A stretch of DNA of 64,000 nt from Aerococcus sp. HMSC062A02 (GCF_001809535.1 NZ_KV797935.1:1-64000); one strand, 5' to 3'; counted from the first letter of the stretch, positions 17,187 to 27,583 are shown. Numbers and translations are program-made. Notes: a model not told the origin generated them from the sequence alone.

Positions 17187-17822
17187 ATGGCAGAAAGAAT
17201 AAGGCTGTCGCAAGTGACTGAGCACCTCTTACACCAGCTTAGTCATAGTTTAGACAAGCCAGCAACTAAGGCAAGCCTAGCTAACCTAAGACACTCTATT
17301 GGACGGGAGATGAGTCAAACAGTTGACGTTTGGCCCTTCCTCTTTGAAAATTTACCAGATGACTACTTGGGTCAAAGCGCGACCTTAACTGATCAGGAAG
17401 AAGCCATCTTATTTACTCTCCAGCTCTATGCCCTCTACCAACAGGGGAAAGACCAAGCAGTTTGGACGGAGGAAATTGATCGGCGCAAGAATTTTGGTCA
17501 CTCGCTAGCTTATCTCAGAAGAAATGAAGAAAATAAGGCAGCTACTGACCAGCGTTTTAACGCCATGATAACAGCAACAACTTATGAAGAATTCAAGTAC
17601 CATTTGCGACAAATGCTGCAATTGCTCAAGTCCAAGACGAAAGCAGAAGTACCGGTTAATTTCGGCGGCTTAAGCCGAGATATTTATAACGTTAAAGCAG
17701 ACCGCTATGATTTTAAACATGACCGACCTTATATCGAAGGCCTGCGTTTAAGCTGGTCTAAAGCCTATTATAGCTACCAAAATAAAGAAGCGGACAAAGA
17801 AAAGGAGACTGACAATGACTAA
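17187..17822 (+). CDS. cse2: Cascade small subunit Cse2 (Cas11e/CasB)
   Basis: A 211-residue alpha-helical Cse2-family protein, present in two copies in Cascade and stabilising the R-loop. Position between cas8e and cas7e, the length, and LRHSIGREMSQTVDVWPFLFENLP near residues 28-50 support this. The start is one base after the cas8e stop, with AAAGGAGG inside the end of cas8e. The C-terminal tail is rich in Glu and Lys. Confidence 0.88.
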   Translation: MAERIRLSQVTEHLLHQLSHSLDKPATKASLANLRHSIGREMSQTVDVWPFLFENLPDDYLGQSATLTDQEEAILFTLQLYALYQQGKDQAVWTEEIDRRKNFGHSLAYLRRNEENKAATDQRFNAMITATTYEEFKYHLRQMLQLLKSKTKAEVPVNFGGLSRDIYNVKADRYDFKHDRPYIEGLRLSWSKAYYSYQNKEADKEKETDND

Positions 17823-18900
17823 ACAACGTTTGTTTTTAGATATCCATGCCATCCAAACTCTACCTCCATCCAATATTAACCGGGATGATACGGGGAGTCC
17901 GAAGACCGCCAGATATGGTGGGGTACAGCGGGCTCGAGTGAGTTCACAAGCTTGGAAGAAAGCCATGCGGGACTACTTTAAAGAATTTGGCGCCCTCGAT
18001 AATGTTGGGATAAGAAGCTTAGAAATTGTGCGTTATCTTGCTCATAAAATCCAAGACTTATCAGCAGATATGGACTTCGAAGAGGCGATGGACCTAGCGG
18101 ATAAAACCATCAATGCAGCAGGTGTAAAAACTAAGGACCAACGCGCCAAGGCCCTCTTCTTCTTGGGCGACTTGCAGGCAGAAAAGTTAGCCCAAGCGGC
18201 CCTGGATGGGGTAACGGATAAGAAAGAATTGAAAGCTATCTTAAAAGACAATCCAGCTATTGATATTGCGCTATTTGGGCGGATGGTGGCCGACGATCCT
18301 TCCCTTAATGAGGATGCTTCCTCCCAGATCGCTCATGCCATCTCGACCCATGCGGTACAGACAGAATTTGACTTCTATACTGCCGTTGATGATTTTGGCA
18401 AAGAAGACAATGTGGGTGCTGGTATGTTAGGGACTATCGAGTTTAATTCATCCACCTTATATCGTTATGCGGATGTGGCTGTCCATGAATTCCTTCAGCA
18501 ATTAGACGGTGACCAAGAAACCCTTAAACGAAGCTTAAACTTATTCCTTAAGGCCTTCCTCAACTCTTTACCTACTGGCAAGGTGAATACTTTTGCTAAC
18601 CAAACGATTCCACAGGCAGTCCTTGTTTCTCTACGGTCCGATCGACCACTGAGCCTGGTATCAGCTTTCGAGTCTCCAGTTAGAGCAGAGGATGGTTTTG
18701 TAAAACCTTCCGTTGACCGTTTGCTAGCAGAAGTGAACAAGGCAGAAAAATTATTAGACCCAGCTATCGCAACTTTCTATCTCAATCTTGATGGTGAAGA
18801 GAGCGATCTCGACCATGTACAGACAGTGGATTCCTTAAGCCAACTTCAGGAAGCTATGGATCAGCAAGTATCCGAACAATTAGATCAAGCAGGTGAGTAA
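17815..18900 (+). CDS. cas7e: Cascade backbone subunit Cas7e (Cse4/CasC)
   Basis: A 361-residue Cas7-family protein that forms the six-copy backbone along the crRNA. Typical features are FLDIHAIQTLPPSNINRDDTGSPK at the start, RARVSSQAWKKAMR near 38-55, and GTIEFNSSTLYRYADVAVHE in the middle. It overlaps cse2 by eight bases; AAAAGGAGA precedes the ATG. Confidence 0.93.
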   Translation: MTKQRLFLDIHAIQTLPPSNINRDDTGSPKTARYGGVQRARVSSQAWKKAMRDYFKEFGALDNVGIRSLEIVRYLAHKIQDLSADMDFEEAMDLADKTINAAGVKTKDQRAKALFFLGDLQAEKLAQAALDGVTDKKELKAILKDNPAIDIALFGRMVADDPSLNEDASSQIAHAISTHAVQTEFDFYTAVDDFGKEDNVGAGMLGTIEFNSSTLYRYADVAVHEFLQQLDGDQETLKRSLNLFLKAFLNSLPTGKVNTFANQTIPQAVLVSLRSDRPLSLVSAFESPVRAEDGFVKPSVDRLLAEVNKAEKLLDPAIATFYLNLDGEESDLDHVQTVDSLSQLQEAMDQQVSEQLDQAGE

Positions 18901-19609
18901 GGTGAAATCAATCGTTTTGAAGTTTGCTGGCCCTTTGCAGTCCTGGGGAACGCAGTCTCATTTCGAAAGCCGCCATACGGACTTGTATCCTTCGAAATCA
19001 GGGGTGGTCGGTTTATTAGCCGCTAGCCTAGGCTACCGGCGTGACCAAACAGAGGATATCCAAGCCCTCAATCAAGTCGATTTTGCGGTTCGGATTGACC
19101 AAGAAGGTGGGCTGAGGCGCGACTATCAAACGGCTCATAAGTACAAGGCCAATGGGCAGCCGGATCGAACGTATGTGACTAATCGCTATTACCTCGAGGA
19201 TGCAGTTTTCTTAGTCGCCTTGTCTCATACGGATAATGACTTTATGGCAAAGATTGCCCAAGCATTAAAGAAGCCTTATTTCCAGCCTTATATGGGGCGC
19301 CGGTCTTTACCTCTTCCTTTAGATTTTATTGTTGCGGAAACGAATTTGGGAGCAGTGGAGACCCTACAAAGCTTAGACTGGCAAGCCGCTCCCTGGTATC
19401 AAAGGCAGCACAGCCGGATTTTGGATGCTTATGCCGATGCAGGTTTAATAGAAGGCGCCAAACGAGAACAATGGCGAAAAGATTTGGTGGTATCCTTTGA
19501 CCAACAAAACCGTCACTTTCAGACTCGGCGGGAACTTAAGTTTCAAATCGAGCTTCCCAGCTTGGTCCAGGAAACCGAACATGATGCTTTTGGCGAGTTA
19601 GGAGGTTAA
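18893..19609 (+). CDS. cas5e: Cascade subunit Cas5e (CasD)
   Basis: A 238-residue Cas5 of type I-E, which caps the 5' handle of the crRNA. LKFAGPLQSWGTQSHFESRHTDLYPSKSGVVGLLAASLG is characteristic, as is YMGRRSLPLP near 140. The GTG at 18893 overlaps the cas7e stop; a GTG three codons later is an alternative start. Confidence 0.92.
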   Translation: MSKVKSIVLKFAGPLQSWGTQSHFESRHTDLYPSKSGVVGLLAASLGYRRDQTEDIQALNQVDFAVRIDQEGGLRRDYQTAHKYKANGQPDRTYVTNRYYLEDAVFLVALSHTDNDFMAKIAQALKKPYFQPYMGRRSLPLPLDFIVAETNLGAVETLQSLDWQAAPWYQRQHSRILDAYADAGLIEGAKREQWRKDLVVSFDQQNRHFQTRRELKFQIELPSLVQETEHDAFGELGG

Positions 19610-19610
19610 G

Positions 19611-21198
<1,588 letters not shown>

Positions 21199-21199
<1 letters not shown>

Positions 21200-22095
21200 T
21201 GCCTTTCACCGTAATCACCCTCTCAAAGACTCCAGCTTCTCTAAGGGGAGACTTGACTAAATGGATGCAGGAAATTTCAACAGGGGTCTATGTGGGCAAC
21301 TTTAATCGACGCATTCGTGATAAATTATGGGAAAGAGTGAAAGAAAACGTAGGCAATGGAGAAGCAACGATTTCCTATGCAGCCCAAAATGAAATTGGCT
21401 ATCGTTTTGAATCCTATAATACCTCGCGTCAGATGATCGAACTAGAAGGTATCCCGCTTGTCTTGCTCCCTCAGACCGAGGACAAGGGAGCTTATATCAA
21501 ACAAAGAGGCTTTAGTAATGCCAGTAAGTTTCGCAAAGCAAGGAAATTCTCACGACCAAACTCTGTCAATGTACCTAGCTATATTATCCTCGATACTGAG
21601 ACAACAGGACTAGATCCTAAAAAAGATCAGATGATCGAAATAGGTGCTCTAAAGATAGAGGGGGCAGAAGAGAATGTCTTTCATTCTTTGATCGCTAATA
21701 AGAAAATCCCTGAGCAAATTCAAAAACTAACAGGGATTAGCCAGAAAGACTTAGATGAAGACGGTAAGGATGAATCGCAAGTGCTTGCAAATCTTCTTGA
21801 ATTTATTGAAGGTCAAGTTATTGTCGGTTACAATATCAATTTTGATATTAGTTTTATTAATGAGCAATTGAAAAATATGGGACAGGAGAATTTATCTAAT
21901 CCAATTCTTGATTTAAAAACTATTATCAAAAAGGAGAAGATGTTCCTAAAAAATTATCAATTGCAAACAGTTATAGCGAGTTACGGGATCAATAAAAAAG
22001 TCCCCCACCGAGCCTTGGAGGATGTTAGATTAATGGCTGAGCTCATTTCCAAAGTGAATAAATTTCCAGCTTACTTAAAAAAGAAAGCCCGGTAA
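21199..22095 (+). CDS. cas2: Cas2e fused to DnaQ-like DEDDh exonuclease
   Basis: A 298-residue fusion. Residues 1-95 are Cas2e (FTVITLSKTPASLRGDLTKWMQEISTGVYVGNFN). From about 125 there is a DEDDh 3'-5' exonuclease with LDTETTG (Asp131, Glu133), NINFDISF near 211 and HRALEDVRLM near 270, so all catalytic residues are present. Cas2-DnaQ fusions are known in some type I-E systems, where the exonuclease is thought to trim prespacers. ATG at 21199 overlaps the cas1 stop. The gene ends 17 bases before the first repeat, so any array leader lies inside its 3' end. Confidence 0.93.
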
Positions 22096-22112
22096 TATAG
22101 GGATCCTTTAGT

Positions 22113-22506
22113 CTTCTTCCCGCACATGCGGGGGTGATCCCAATGGCAAACGCTATGATTACACAGTTCCAAACTTCTTCCCGCACATGCGGGGGTGATC
22201 CTCGCATAATCCCATTAATTTCTTTGTACGTTTCCTTCTTCCCGCACATGCGGGGGTGATCCCGCAAGAAAAGCGATTGAGCGTGTAGGCGAGGACTTCT
22301 TCCCGCACATGCGGGGGTGATCCTCAAGGAGAGCCTTGCAGGCGGTTCAGCGCCTACTTCTTCCCGCACATGCGGGGGTGATCCCACGCCAGGCGGCAAT
22401 ACGCCAGCTGGCAAGATCTTCTTCCCGCACATGCAGGGGTGATTCTGTGATTCGCTATTGGATCAGTCTACTATCACACCTCTTCCCGCTCACGCGGATT
22501 TTATTT
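22113..22506 (+). CRISPR. Type I-E CRISPR array, seven repeats, six spacers
   Basis: 28-base repeats begin at 22113, 22174, 22235, 22296, 22357, 22418 and 22479, an exact 61-base period with 33-base spacers. The first five repeats are identical: they start CTTCTTCCCGC, have an ACAT loop and end GCGGGGGTGATCC. The sixth has two changes and the seventh is strongly degenerate (ends GCGGATTTTA). Degeneration at the right end puts the leader end next to cas2 and the transcript on the plus strand, as in known I-E repeats of this type. No spacer origin can be judged without a search. Confidence 0.97.
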
Positions 22507-22615
22507 TATAAATTTTTCATCTACATTTTTGAGAATCGGTGCTAAGTAAATCCTTCTTGATGTATTGCTATTGTGTTCTAAATGAATTACAATATAGACG
22601 AAGGGGCTGGTAAAT

Positions 22616-22870
22616 ATGTCAAAAAAAGCGAGTATATCAATCAGAATAGATGAAGATTTAAAGAAGAGTACCCAGGACATATTAGATGACTTAGGGCTCG
22701 ACATGACTACGGCTATCACGATGTACCTAAAAAAAATAAATGCATGTCAAGGGATCCCCTTTTCTGTAAGGAGAACTAGTATACAAGAGGCCTTAGCAGA
22801 AGTTGAACTCGGAGAGGTGGAAAGTTTTGATAATGTAGAGGAGTTTAAAGAGTGGATGAAAGAACTTTAA
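22616..22870 (+). CDS. RelB/DinJ-family antitoxin
   Basis: An 84-residue antitoxin: a ribbon-helix-helix start ASISIRIDEDLKKSTQDILDDLGLDMTTAITMYLKKI, then GIPFSV and an acidic C-terminus that would wrap the toxin. ATG follows AAGGGG. The leader has an imperfect inverted repeat CTATTGT/ACAATATAG (22567-22598) that could be the operator. It overlaps the toxin gene by 19 bases and lies about 110 bases after the array. Confidence 0.9.
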   Translation: MSKKASISIRIDEDLKKSTQDILDDLGLDMTTAITMYLKKINACQGIPFSVRRTSIQEALAEVELGEVESFDNVEEFKEWMKEL

Positions 22871-23142
22871 GGATTGAATTATCAAGAAAGTTTGTACGAG
22901 CTCTTAAGAAATATAAGAAAAAACATTACAATATAAATAAGTTAGAAATGGCGATTGATGCTTTAATTATCCAAGACAAAAGTATATTACGCACCAAGTA
23001 CAAAGACCATGCTCTGTCTGGAAATTGGAAAGGTGTACGTGAGCTACATATAGAAGGGGACTGGCTCCTGGTCTATCAGATAGATCATGGCAAATTAGTT
23101 CTTCTTTTGCTAGATATGGGCTCACATGACGAGTTATTTTGA
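22852..23142 (+). CDS. YafQ-family mRNA interferase toxin
   Basis: A 96-residue RelE/YafQ-type ribosome-dependent RNase. The family core KYKDHALSGNWKGVRELHIEGDWLLVYQID and the terminal GSHDELF are present, including the basic stretch KKYKKKHYN. It starts at GTG within the antitoxin gene, giving tight coupling. Length is normal, so the pair seems functional. Confidence 0.9.
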   Translation: MDERTLRIELSRKFVRALKKYKKKHYNINKLEMAIDALIIQDKSILRTKYKDHALSGNWKGVRELHIEGDWLLVYQIDHGKLVLLLLDMGSHDELF

Positions 23143-23151
23143 TGACTTCTA

Positions 23152-23245
23152 CTTCTTCCCGCGTTAGCGGGGGTAATTTTAATCAGTTAGAGAATTAAGT
23201 TGAATATATTTTATCGGCTCTTTCCCGCCTAGGCGGATACTTTTC
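23152..23245 (+). CRISPR. Remnant of a second CRISPR end (two diverged repeats)
   Basis: 23152-23179 matches the array repeat at 21 of 28, with the full CCCGC/GCGGG stem and a GTTA loop like the hairpin at 12669. About 66 bases later, CTCTTTCCCGCCTAGGCGGAT resembles the degenerate terminal repeat at 22479 (both keep CTCTT, CCCGC and GCGGAT). This looks like a decayed array end lying beyond the toxin-antitoxin pair. It ends before the hicB remnant. Confidence 0.55.
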
Positions 23246-23298
23246 CTTCATTAAATGACTAATAAGATCAACTAATTCTTATCTAGAAAGGATCCAAT

Positions 23299-23615
23299 AT
23301 GTTAGCCGCCTACCCAGCCTTATTTTACTTCAGCCCAGATGAAAGCAAGATTCCTTTTTTATAGTATTTCCCGATGTCCCAAGGGCGATCACTCAGGGGA
23401 AGAATATAGTCGATGCGCTTTATATGGCCAGTGATTGTCTGGGGATCCATTTAGCAGATGCTTTAGAGCGTGGGCAAGCTTTGCCTGAGCCAAGTCCGAT
23501 AACTTCCTTGTCCTTAGACGACTACCTTCCTGAGGATAAAGATTTTCATTTTGACCGGAACAAATCCTTTATCTCCATGGTCTTGGTCGATCTCGATGAT
23601 TACACTAGCAATTAA
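23299..23615 (+). pseudogene. HicB-family antitoxin, frameshifted and truncated
   Basis: It begins MLAAYPALFYFSPDESKIPF and hits TAG after a run of six T (23355-23360). One frame over, the protein continues FFIVFPDVPRAITQGKN and ALYMASDCLGIHLADALERG, which is the HicB core. The usual C-terminal DNA-binding segment is also missing, because translation ends at LVDLDDYTSN. No hicA toxin is adjacent. Ribosome site AGAAAGGA remains. It is an inactive remnant unless the T-run permits slippage. Confidence 0.75.
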
Positions 23616-23710
23616 ATCGGCTTTTCTGACCAGAAGCGAAGAGCTTTTATTTTAAAGCAGCTGAACTTTTGATACAATAAGATTAAAATAAGTAAGTGAA
23701 GGATGATATT

Positions 23711-24178
23711 ATGGCCGGAAAAGTACGTGCAGCTTTGACCCATGCGCAAAATACCCAGCTCCAAGAGTTAGATGTACCGTTCGCTAAGAATGACGTGAAT
23801 GAAGTGATGACGACCCTGCAAAATTTTGTTGACCAGTATGAAGCTTATTTTGAAGAAGGTTCTTTGAATATTTTTGCCCTGGAAGCTTATCCTAATCGGC
23901 GGACTAAGACCGCTCAAACGGCTTTTGCCTTGGTCAATATGACAGGTAAGACCATTACCGAACTGAAGGCCAAATTGCAACTTAAAGTTTCTGACTTCAA
24001 TGTGAACTTTGAGCCGATTGAATGGAAGATTGACAGCGATTTTTTAGGCAACTGGGCGAATGATATTGCCATTATGATTGTCGATGAAGTCCCTATGGAA
24101 GGCATGGCAACCAAGCCATCTTACACTTTGAATGATTTGGAGCTTGAAGTCAGTGATGTAACCGTAATGGAGTACTAG
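23711..24178 (+). CDS. Conserved-looking cytosolic protein of unknown function
   Basis: A 155-residue soluble acidic protein, not recognised. The N-terminal 70 residues look helical (THAQNTQLQELDVPFAKNDVNEVMTTLQNFVDQYEAYF). The rest looks like beta strands (FALVNMTGKTITELKAKLQLKVSD), reminiscent of immunoglobulin-like sandwich folds. ATG 23711 follows AAGGATG; a GTG five codons earlier is possible. It is monocistronic, just upstream of the TPP riboswitch. No signal peptide. Confidence 0.7.
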   Translation: MAGKVRAALTHAQNTQLQELDVPFAKNDVNEVMTTLQNFVDQYEAYFEEGSLNIFALEAYPNRRTKTAQTAFALVNMTGKTITELKAKLQLKVSDFNVNFEPIEWKIDSDFLGNWANDIAIMIVDEVPMEGMATKPSYTLNDLELEVSDVTVMEY

Positions 24179-24180
24179 AC

Positions 24181-24209
24181 TTGCATTTTTGATAAAAAAC
24201 AGTTAAGAT
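24181..24209 (+). promoter_or_regulatory. Promoter of the TPP riboswitch-thiT unit
   Basis: TTGCAT (24181-24186) and TAAGAT (24204-24209) with a 17-base spacer, ending about ten bases before the riboswitch. Confidence 0.6.
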
Positions 24210-24218
24210 AAACGCATA

Positions 24219-24300
24219 GAACACTAGGGGAACCAAAAGGTTGAGATACGTCAGTAGACCCTTAAAACTTGATCTAGTTAAGACTAGCGTAAGGAAGTGT
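24219..24300 (+). promoter_or_regulatory. TPP (THI-box) riboswitch
   Basis: The conserved elements occur in order: ACTAGGGG, TTGAGAT, ACCCTT, CTTGATCTAGTTA and ACTAGCGTAAGGAAGT. Thiamine pyrophosphate binding would favour the terminator at 24357-24393 and switch off thiT. Confidence 0.93.
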
Positions 24301-24356
24301 ATAAGCAAGGCAGCTTTTTAGCTTGCCAGCTGTTTATCTTACCGAATACAAGTTTT

Positions 24357-24393
24357 AAGCCCGTTTGTGTGATGCAAACGGGTTTTGTTTCTT
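24357..24393 (+). terminator. Riboswitch-controlled terminator
   Basis: Stem AAGCCCGTTTG/CAAACGGGTTTT with a U-rich tail, about 27 bases before the thiT start. It is the expression platform of the TPP riboswitch. Confidence 0.85.
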
Positions 24394-24419
24394 TCTTAGT
24401 AAAGAAAGGAAAATGTTAA

Positions 24420-24980
24420 ATGGCACAACGCCAGCAATTATTAGGGATGATCGAGGCTGCTTTAATGGCTGTCTTGGCTTTTGTTTTTGCCTTGATCCCT
24501 TTAGATGTCGGGAATATCTTTGAGATTGAGCTCGGGATGATTCCCATTATGATTTTTGCCTTCCGTAGGGGGCCTAAGCTAGGAATTCTAGCGGGTTTCC
24601 TCTGGGGGATTCTCAAGCTCGTTTCAGGAGATATTGTGGTGCTTTCCTTCCTCCAAGTCTTTGTGGAATATGTTTTTGCCTTTGCGGTGACAGGTTTGGC
24701 TGGCTTCGGCGCCCAAACTATCCAACAGAAGCTTGCCCAAAAGGAGAGCCTTTATGGGACCATCGCTTGGAGTGTTGCTCTAGCAGTCTTTGTTAAGTAC
24801 TTCATCCACTTCATTGCAGGGGTGGTGTATTGGTCAAGCTATGCGCCAGATGGGATGAATATTTATTGGTATTCCTTCCTGGTCAATGGCTCGAGCGCAT
24901 TGGCAACATTCATTGCTGATGGGCTTATTGTTGCCCTGATCTGCCGGGCAGCGCCCCACTTGTTACGGGTTAAGGAATAA
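24420..24980 (+). CDS. thiT: Thiamine transporter ThiT (ECF S component)
   Basis: A 186-residue protein with six hydrophobic helices, matching the YuaJ/ThiT family: IPLDVGNIFEIELGMIPIMIFAFRRGPK and GFLWGILKLVSGD in the first half, and FIHFIAGVVYWSSYAPDGMN with substrate-binding aromatic residues in the second. It works with the shared EcfA/EcfA'/EcfT module, which is not in this window. Control by the TPP riboswitch agrees with the assignment. Confidence 0.95.
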   Translation: MAQRQQLLGMIEAALMAVLAFVFALIPLDVGNIFEIELGMIPIMIFAFRRGPKLGILAGFLWGILKLVSGDIVVLSFLQVFVEYVFAFAVTGLAGFGAQTIQQKLAQKESLYGTIAWSVALAVFVKYFIHFIAGVVYWSSYAPDGMNIYWYSFLVNGSSALATFIADGLIVALICRAAPHLLRVKE

Positions 24981-25060
24981 GCATGGACGGTTTCCTCGTT
25001 TCCCTTAGCCCTCAACTGGGAAGTGGGGGAAGGCTCTCCCTCTCTAGAGCCTTAACCGTC

Positions 25061-25110
25061 AAAAAATACGCTCGTTTCGGCTTAATTTGGCCGAGGCGAG
25101 CGTATTTTTT
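25061..25110. terminator. Bidirectional terminator between thiT and the ThrE genes
   Basis: AAAAAATACGCTCG/CGAGCGTATTTTTT arms with an inner TCGGC/GCCGA stem. There are A and T runs on both sides, so it can serve both converging units. Confidence 0.9.
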
Positions 25111-25669
25111 ATTCTTTGGAAGTCCTATTTTTGATTTTGAATTTGGGTGTCTTGGGAAGAGGGAGGCGTTTCTTATTTTGTTCGTGGTGGGCGGCCTTAG
25201 CGGCTTTTTTCTTGAGTTGACGGCGGGCACGTTCTTGGCGCTGGCGGCGGATCTGTTGCTCGGCCAGACTGATAAACATGAAGCCAAAGACAATGGCGCC
25301 CGAAACCTTAAAGACAGTCATGAGGTGCTGGACGCTAGCCACGTAGTCGCCCTCAACGGCATAGCGGACGAAGAGATAGGCCGCATTCCCTGGTACTAGA
25401 GGCAGGATGGCTGGGGTGTTTAAGATAATGACCGGGATTCTCAGGCGGCGGGAGAGCTGCATGTAGAGGATCCCAATCACAATGGCAGCCATGAAGTTAG
25501 CCACAATTATTTCATTGAAGAGATACATGAAGAATTTATAGGTCATCCAACCGCTGGTACCTGTCAAACCACAATAAATCAAGGCGCGCTTGGGGACGTT
25601 TAGGATGGTTGAGAAGGCCACGGTCCCGAAGAAACTTAGGCAAGCTTGTTCAAGAATACTAAGCAACAT
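25109..25669 (-). CDS. Threonine/serine exporter, C-terminal-half subunit (ThrE_2/DUF3815)
   Basis: A 186-residue membrane protein with about five helices (FFGTVAFSTILNVPKRALIYCGLTG, PAILPLVPG) and a long basic tail of about 45 residues (ERARRQLKKKAAKAAHHEQNKKR). It pairs with the preceding gene as the split form of ThrE; the two together make one exporter. Thirteen bases separate the genes. Confidence 0.85.
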   Translation of the reverse strand: MLLSILEQACLSFFGTVAFSTILNVPKRALIYCGLTGTSGWMTYKFFMYLFNEIIVANFMAAIVIGILYMQLSRRLRIPVIILNTPAILPLVPGNAAYLFVRYAVEGDYVASVQHLMTVFKVSGAIVFGFMFISLAEQQIRRQRQERARRQLKKKAAKAAHHEQNKKRLPLPKTPKFKIKNRTSKE

Positions 25670-25681
25670 ACTTCCTCCTTC

Positions 25682-26446
25682 CTAGCCCAACCACTGCAGG
25701 GTAAGGGCAATACCGATACCGAGGACAATGGCAATCAGAATGGCATTCACAGCCTCCACCATGCCCGAGACTAATTGCCGGGCAAAGAGGTCACGGAGGG
25801 CTCCCGTGATGGCTAGACCGGGGAGGAGGGGCATGATGCAGCCCGTGATCATGGAGTCCAGGTGGCTGACCCAGCCTAAGCGATTGAAGGAGAGGGCGAG
25901 AACACCGATAACAGTTGAAGCAAAGAAATCACTGAGGAAGATCACCTCGAACTTCTCCTTGCATAATTCGGAGACGGAGAAGCCGATGGTTGCTATAAGG
26001 AAGGCAAGCAAGATATCCCGATAGTTGTTGTTATCCAAGAGCAACATGAAGGCCGCACTGGCAAAGCCAGCAGCGATAACTTGGATGGGAAAGCTGAAGT
26101 TCTTGGGTTCCTTGTCGACCCGCTGGAGTTCGCTTTTGAGTCCGGCTAGGTCTAACTTCCCAGCTTCATAGGCCCGGGAGAGCTCGTTGGTTTCATCAAT
26201 TTTGGCTAAATTAGTAGACAGTTTGCGCACCTGGGTTATTTGGGTCTTTGACCGCTGGTTGAGGCTCATGAAGATAGCAGTATTGGTGACATAGGCTTCG
26301 GTATCGAAGCGGTGGGTGTTCTGGGCGATCCGCTGCATGGTGTCTTCCACTCGGTAAGATTCGGAGCCTGACTCCATCATAATGCGTCCCGCCAAGAGGC
26401 AAGTTGACAGCAAGAGGTGGTTCTTTTCTTCTTCAGTCATTGACAT
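25682..26446 (-). CDS. Threonine/serine exporter, N-terminal-half subunit (ThrE/DUF1212)
   Basis: A 254-residue protein. A soluble N-terminal part (AGRIMMESGSESYRVEDTMQRIA, the DUF1212 signature) is followed from about residue 120 by five hydrophobic helices ending FLIA, LLPGLAITGALRDL and ILIAIVLGIGIAL. It is the first gene of the pair. The transported substrate is inferred from family; threonine, serine or small peptides are possible. Confidence 0.85.
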   Translation of the reverse strand: MSMTEEEKNHLLLSTCLLAGRIMMESGSESYRVEDTMQRIAQNTHRFDTEAYVTNTAIFMSLNQRSKTQITQVRKLSTNLAKIDETNELSRAYEAGKLDLAGLKSELQRVDKEPKNFSFPIQVIAAGFASAAFMLLLDNNNYRDILLAFLIATIGFSVSELCKEKFEVIFLSDFFASTVIGVLALSFNRLGWVSHLDSMITGCIMPLLPGLAITGALRDLFARQLVSGMVEAVNAILIAIVLGIGIALTLQWLG

Positions 26447-26470
26447 ATAATTCCTCCTTTAATGGCTGGC

Positions 26471-27400
26471 TTATCCAGCTAAGTTAAGTAGGGAAATAAT
26501 CAGTGGAATAATCAACACAGAAAAAAGCGTAGAAACAAAGACATAGCGGGTGGCCAAGGCAACGTCCCCGTCAAAGATTGTGGCATAAGCCGTTGCTGAG
26601 GAGGGACCAGGCATAGCGGCCGTGACCACCAGGACACTAATGATAATGGGATGGCTGAGGAAGGTCCCGAATAGATAATAAATGATAATGGGCAAGAGGA
26701 CCATCTTAATCAGCATGAGCAAGTAGATCCGCCAATCGTTGAAGCAATCTCTGAATTTGATCTCGGTCATGGACATACCAATCACGATCATAGCCAAGGG
26801 CGTGGTCATATTCCCCACGAGGCTGAGAAAGGATTCAGCTGCCTCGGGAATCTTCCAATCAAGGATAAAGAAGGCGAGGGCGATCAAGGAAGCTGCAAAG
26901 CCGGGTGAAAGAAGGATCTTACGCAAGCTTAACTGGCCCTTTCCCTTCTGACTGTAGCGGCTCATGGCCCAGACCCCGAAGGAATAAACCAGGATATTGG
27001 AGGGAACATTCACGAGCGAGGCATAGAACATGGCCCCAGCACCGTAGAGGGCTTGGATAACCGGCAGCCCCATGAAGCCGTTGTTCTGGAAGGTCATTAA
27101 GAACTGTAGGGTACCTTCTGATTCCTTGGCCACAGGGATAAATTTAGGCACAATAAAAGAGAAGGCCATATAGAAAAGATAAATAATAAAGGCAATGGCC
27201 AAGAAGGTCAGGGCTTCACTCTTCGTCCCTAATTCCCCGGCACTATTGATGGTGGAGAGGATGAGGGCAGGTGAGGAGACATAGGTAATCATGGTTGAAA
27301 AATCATACTGGGCCGATTCGGTAAAGAGTTGCTGCTTCTGGCCCCAATAGCCCAGAAACAGGGTGGCCAGTAGGATAAGCATGGGTATAACAGCTGACAA
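26471..27400 (-). CDS. AEC-family transporter (auxin efflux carrier-like)
   Basis: A 309-residue protein with ten hydrophobic helices in two halves; FQNNGFMGLPVIQALYG and TAAMPGPSSATAYATIFDGD are family signatures. The substrate is not predictable; bacterial members move dicarboxylates such as malate. The longest frame starts at 27433, but TATAAT on the minus strand at 27432-27437 overlaps that ATG. A TTG at 27400 with GGAGGG before it is the better start. It lies 24 bases upstream of the ThrE pair, in the same direction, and may share its transcript. Confidence 0.85.
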   Translation of the reverse strand: MSAVIPMLILLATLFLGYWGQKQQLFTESAQYDFSTMITYVSSPALILSTINSAGELGTKSEALTFLAIAFIIYLFYMAFSFIVPKFIPVAKESEGTLQFLMTFQNNGFMGLPVIQALYGAGAMFYASLVNVPSNILVYSFGVWAMSRYSQKGKGQLSLRKILLSPGFAASLIALAFFILDWKIPEAAESFLSLVGNMTTPLAMIVIGMSMTEIKFRDCFNDWRIYLLMLIKMVLLPIIIYYLFGTFLSHPIIISVLVVTAAMPGPSSATAYATIFDGDVALATRYVFVSTLFSVLIIPLIISLLNLAG

Positions 27401-27583
27401 TAAAATCCCTCCATAATTTATACTTGCTCCCATTATAGCATGAAATAATAGGAGGCATCATGTGGGCTAAAGCCTCTTTCCCGCCTGCTTTGATGAGCCT
27501 AGAGGACAAGAACACAGCGCATCCGACAAGCGACTTGGCAGGGGATGCGCTGCTTATGATTAAAATCTTTTTCGATGGGACTT

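Noticed and set aside
22043-22432. 129-codon minus-strand reading frame over the array with repeated SPPHVREEV
   Set aside because: It is the usual artefact of translating CRISPR repeats; the frame follows the repeat period and overlaps cas2-dnaQ.
25012-25399. Frames of 93 and 138 codons between thiT and the ThrE genes
   Set aside because: They run through the bidirectional terminator and opposite the basic tail of the ThrE subunit.
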